From Ensifer sp. BR816 (lineage in GTDB: Bacteria; Pseudomonadota; Alphaproteobacteria; Rhizobiales; Rhizobiaceae): a stretch of 64,000 bases of DNA. The stretch covers positions 682,001 to 746,000 of the forward strand of contig NZ_KB905370.1 in the NCBI RefSeq assembly GCF_000378985.1. The letters run 5' to 3'. Shown in pieces: positions 62,534 through 64,000 of this stretch; the first letter of the stretch is position 1, and each line of letters opens with the position of its first letter. A program made the translations under genes and the position numbers. The notes beneath the pieces were generated by a model. That model worked only from the letters and a program-made list of their open reading frames with translations, was not told the DNA's origin and searched no databases.

Positions 62534-64000
62534 TAGAACAGGCTGCCCTGCTTCGTCGGCTCTGCCGGCCGCGCCGGCCGTTTCTTCGGCGATGGCGGCG
62601 GGGAGGCGCCCTCCTCGCCGGCGACGGCGGAGACGCGGCCGTCGGCGAATTCGAGCGACAGCGTCATGCCCGCCGTCACTGCCGCCGCCTGCTTCACCGG
62701 ATTGTCGGCCGCATCACGCACCAGCGCAAAGCCGCGCTGCAGGACGTTGCGATAGGAAAGCGACTGCAGCACGCGGTCCTGCGCCGCGAGCGCGCCCTTC
62801 AGCCGGCGCATCTCGGCGGCGATCGCTCCATCGGCGCGCGCGCTCAAGCCCGAGACACGGTCCGAGGCGCGGTGGATCTGGCTGACCAGGCGCGACGGCA
62901 GCGCCCGAAGCGATGCGTCGGCGGCGGAAACGCGCGCCTGCCGGCGGTCGAGCTGGCGCTCGACGCAGCGCTCGGCCTTGTTCATTGCCTCGAGAAGATG
63001 CCGGCGTTGCTCGCGGATCTTCGTTGTCAGCAGTTCCGGTCGCAAATGGGCGGCGATGCGCTCGAAGCTGCGGCGCTTGTTGGCGGTGTTCATCTGTAAC
63101 CCGCGGCCGAGCCCGGCGGCGGCCTCGTCGAAGCGCCTCCTTGGCAGCGCCAGCAACTGGTCGAGCGACGGCAGCGCCCGGGCGAGCGCCCGCAGCGCAT
63201 GGCGCCGATGATCCATCTGCCGTGTCGCGGCCGCCTGCAGCCGGGCAGAAAGATTGGCGAGTTGCGCCTCGAGATCGGCCTTCACCGGCACGGCCATCTC
63301 GGCCGCACCGGTCGGCGTCGGTGCCCGCTGGTCCGAGGCATGGTCGATCAGCGTCCAGTCGGTCTCGTGCCCGACGGCCGAGATCAGCGGGATGCCGGAG
63401 GCCGCCGCGGCGCGCACGACTGCTTCGTCGTTGAAGCACCAGAGGTCCTCGAGACTGCCGCCGCCGCGCGCGACGATCAGCACGTCCGGACGCGGAATGG
63501 GTCCGCCGACGTCGAGCGCGTTGAAGCCCCGGATGGCGGCCTCGATCTCGTCGCTCGCCCCGTCACCCTGCACGCGCACCGGCCAGACGACGACATGGAC
63601 CGGGAAGCGATCGGCGATCCGGTGCAGGATGTCGCGGATGACGGCGCCCGTTGGAGAGGTGACGACGCCGATCACCTTCGGCATGAAGGGCAGCGGCCGC
63701 TTTCGCGCCGCATCGAACAGTCCCTCTGCGGCGAGCTTGCGCTTGCGCTCCTCGAGGAGCGCCATCAGCGCGCCGGCGCCCGCGGGCTCCAGCGAGTCGA
63801 TGACGATCTGGTATTTCGACGAGCCGGGGAAGGTCGTGACGCGACCGATCGCGATCACCTCCATCCCCTCCTCCGGCCGGAATTTCAGCCGCGAGAAGGT
63901 ACCCTTCCAGATCACCGCCTCGATCCGGGCGCGATCGTCCTTCAGCGCGAAATAGGCGTGGCCAGAGGAATGCGGCCCGCGATAGCCGGAGATCTCGCCG
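62533..64000 (-). CDS. xseA: exodeoxyribonuclease VII large subunit, 5' end outside the window
   Basis: With XseB it degrades single-stranded DNA in repair. 489 codons are present: the OB-fold N-terminal part ([39 protein letters not shown]), then the nuclease core [40 protein letters not shown] and [20 protein letters not shown], with a long coiled middle. The C terminus ([17 protein letters not shown]) is Pro/Lys-rich. The start lies beyond 64000. Confidence 0.95.
   Translation of the reverse strand, partial: GEISGYRGPHSSGHAYFALKDDRARIEAVIWKGTFSRLKFRPEEGMEVIAIGRVTTFPGSSKYQIVIDSLEPAGAGALMALLEERKRKLAAEGLFDAARKRPLPFMPKVIGVVTSPTGAVIRDILHRIADRFPVHVVVWPVRVQGDGASDEIEAAIRGFNALDVGGPIPRPDVLIVARGGGSLEDLWCFNDEAVVRAAAASGIPLISAVGHETDWTLIDHASDQRAPTPTGAAEMAVPVKADLEAQLANLSARLQAAATRQMDHRRHALRALARALPSLDQLLALPRRRFDEAAAGLGRGLQMNTANKRRSFERIAAHLRPELLTTKIREQRRHLLEAMNKAERCVERQLDRRQARVSAADASLRALPSRLVSQIHRASDRVSGLSARADGAIAAEMRRLKGALAAQDRVLQSLSYRNVLQRGFALVRDAADNPVKQAAAVTAGMTLSLEFADGRVSAVAGEEGASPPPSPKKRPARPAEPTKQGSLF

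Overview
The window looks like chromosome of a fast-growing alphaproteobacterial rhizobium, most like Sinorhizobium/Ensifer. Evidence: GC-rich genes with strong G/C third positions; a phosphatidylethanolamine N-methyltransferase of the pmtA type beside pyrF; a ugpBAEC-type operon with a Pho-box-like site; many Lrp/AsnC and MarR regulators; and several families of palindromic intergenic repeats of the kind common in Rhizobiaceae. No rRNA, tRNA or CRISPR array was seen. Assignments rest on reading translations and motifs by eye; no database search was run.

Region 1 (1-7943): end of an EamA exporter, a frameshifted B3/4-domain gene, a small membrane protein, prfC, dut, an Lrp regulator divergent from an EamA exporter plus a NIPSNAP-like gene, a ChaC-type gene, a LysE-family exporter and cysK.

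Region 2 (about 8008-19505): comM (yifB) is cut in two by a roughly 10-kb integrated element (about 8900-18866). The junctions share the 8-mer CATCAGCA. Joining the two comM halves across it restores one 1533-nt frame (510 aa). Joining the element ends recreates an inverted-repeat attP centred on AG. A large serine recombinase lies at the left end. The cargo is a second small serine recombinase, helix-turn-helix proteins, several unrecognised proteins, a GIY-YIG protein with a possible DNA-reader domain, the 3' remnant of a vsr mismatch endonuclease, and an orphan DndB-like DGQHR protein. There are no phage structural genes. It is best read as a small integrative island with DNA-modification/defence flavour, and is the most interesting part of the window.

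Region 3 (19634-33220): gshB; a glycerol-3-phosphate-type ABC operon (ugpB-ugpA-ugpE-ugpC) ending with an endonuclease/exonuclease/phosphatase-family gene; a YraN-family gene and rsmI; dnaN; pmtA, a histidine-phosphatase-like gene and pyrF; a DUF1330 protein; an NDUFA9-like dehydrogenase-fold protein; and a 53-aa secreted or membrane peptide.

Region 4 (33353-46417): uppP, a GST, queG with an overlapping epimerase-like gene, an RlpA-like protein and an RsmB-like methyltransferase. Then comes an imelysin cluster (imelysin, di-haem DUF1111 protein, second imelysin, DUF1513 protein) with corA in the middle. A 196-bp palindromic repeat sits in frame inside the DUF1111 gene.

Region 5 (46434-64000): GNAT, thioesterase, nucleosidase, guaA, a SWIM-finger protein, a decayed nucleotidyltransferase-like gene, an aspartoacylase-like gene, an Lrp regulator divergent from an aromatic aminotransferase, YitT-like, ArsC/YffB-like and YbaK genes, two MarR-regulated pairs with clear palindromic operators, an M29 aminopeptidase, a flavodoxin-fold oxidoreductase and the 3' part of xseA.
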